A stretch of DNA of 64,000 nt from contig NZ_JAEPWM010000001.1 in assembly GCF_016654015.1 (NCBI RefSeq), positions 744,001 to 808,000 of the forward strand. The letters run 5' to 3'. How positions within the stretch are numbered: the stretch's first letter is position 1; each line of letters starts with the position of its first letter. Positions 63,740 to 64,000 of this stretch are shown in pieces. Below the pieces are notes generated by a model. That model saw nothing but the letters and a program-made list of their open reading frames with translations, searched no databases and was not told the DNA's origin. Source of the DNA: Ramlibacter ginsenosidimutans (GTDB taxonomy: Bacteria > Pseudomonadota > Gammaproteobacteria > Burkholderiales > Burkholderiaceae_C). Both the position numbers and the translations under genes were made by a program.

Positions 63740-64000
63740 CTACTTCTGGTCGGCGGCCAGCTGCATGCGCCGCCGCAGGCGTGCCGCTTCTTCGGTGGCG
63801 CCGGCCTTCTCCGCGCGCATCGCCTGCGCCCCGAGCCAGGCCATCACGCTGCGCCGCCAGCCTTGCGCGGAGGCCGTGTCCACTGCGACCTGCAGGACCT
63901 CGGGATCGGCCTTCTCCGTGCGCAGCAACACGCCGGCTGCGATGACGCGCTGCAGCGGATCCTTGATCCCTTTCAATGCGGCCGCACCACCCTGCCCGCT
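63740..64000 (-). CDS. Hypothetical protein, 5'-truncated by window edge
   Basis: The frame is open at the right edge, so the start lies beyond the window; at least 86 residues are visible. The C-terminal part is helical and rich in Ala and Arg, with RVIAAGVLLRTEKADPEVLQ and a repeat-like pattern (QGWRRSVMAWLGAQ) reminiscent of TPR-type helix pairs. No family is assigned. Confidence 0.6.
   Translation of the reverse strand, partial: SGQGGAAALKGIKDPLQRVIAAGVLLRTEKADPEVLQVAVDTASAQGWRRSVMAWLGAQAMRAEKAGATEEAARLRRRMQLAADQK

Overview
The window is very GC-rich and densely packed, with strong G/C preference at third codon positions. Its gene neighbourhoods fit a betaproteobacterium of the order Burkholderiales, most like Comamonadaceae (Ramlibacter or Variovorax relatives): rubredoxin-pilGHIJ-chpA, thiD-hemL, dusB-fis-purH, pyrR-pyrB-pyrX, ffh beside ypjD, pilS-pilR, and nrdA-nrdB followed by an alanine/lysine-rich histone H1-like gene. 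The organism call is inferred from gene content and order, not from a marker gene.

Positions 1-7100 hold the end of a truncated gene, a small hypothetical gene, and the overlapping minus-strand run yqgE-ruvX-pyrR-pyrB-pyrX-plsC, divergent from phrB. Positions 7101-17136 form the chemosensory cluster of twitching motility (pilG, pilH, pilI, pilJ, chpA) preceded by a rubredoxin gene. Positions 17230-24466 carry thiD and hemL (vitamin B1 and tetrapyrrole synthesis), an APC permease, purH, fis, dusB and a yqaA-like membrane gene. Positions 24731-27761 are a five-gene overlapping operon with two YeeE/YedE permeases, a small exported protein with four xPC motifs, a His-rich unknown and an exported rhodanese, probably for sulfur-compound uptake. 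Positions 27954-34873 carry ychF, a MOSC protein, a flavin monooxygenase, dsbC, an M61 peptidase and a DUF3108 gene.

Positions 34874-48060 mix core genes with accessory DNA. A first island (34874-38423) holds a decayed 2OG-oxygenase fragment, a GT2 glycosyltransferase, a PqqD-like/PIG-L fusion and IS66 remnants. It ends in a second, diverged copy of the DUF3108 gene tail. Then come phenylacetate genes paaK-paaI-paaG and paaF, an elongator tRNA-Met, a RidA-like gene, a structured leader, a secreted hypothetical and miaB. Downstream of miaB a second island holds a hexapeptide acetyltransferase and a DUF535 protein, and it ends in a duplicate of the miaB tail. Next are a truncated acyl-CoA ligase and a DUF2239/GIY-YIG/MarR-like operon, which ends beside another miaB-like fragment. 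Duplicated gene tails bounding accessory genes at two separate core loci are the most unusual structural feature of the window.

Positions 48090-64000 return to core genes: ffh, ypjD, a PP0621-like protein, pilS-pilR (type IV pilus transcription), ampD, nrdA-nrdB under NrdR-type sites, the histone-like gene followed by stacked hairpins, an AlkB-like dioxygenase, a large lipoprotein, a LuxR-type regulator and a partial gene at the right edge. No rRNA, CRISPR array, integrase or intact insertion sequence was seen.
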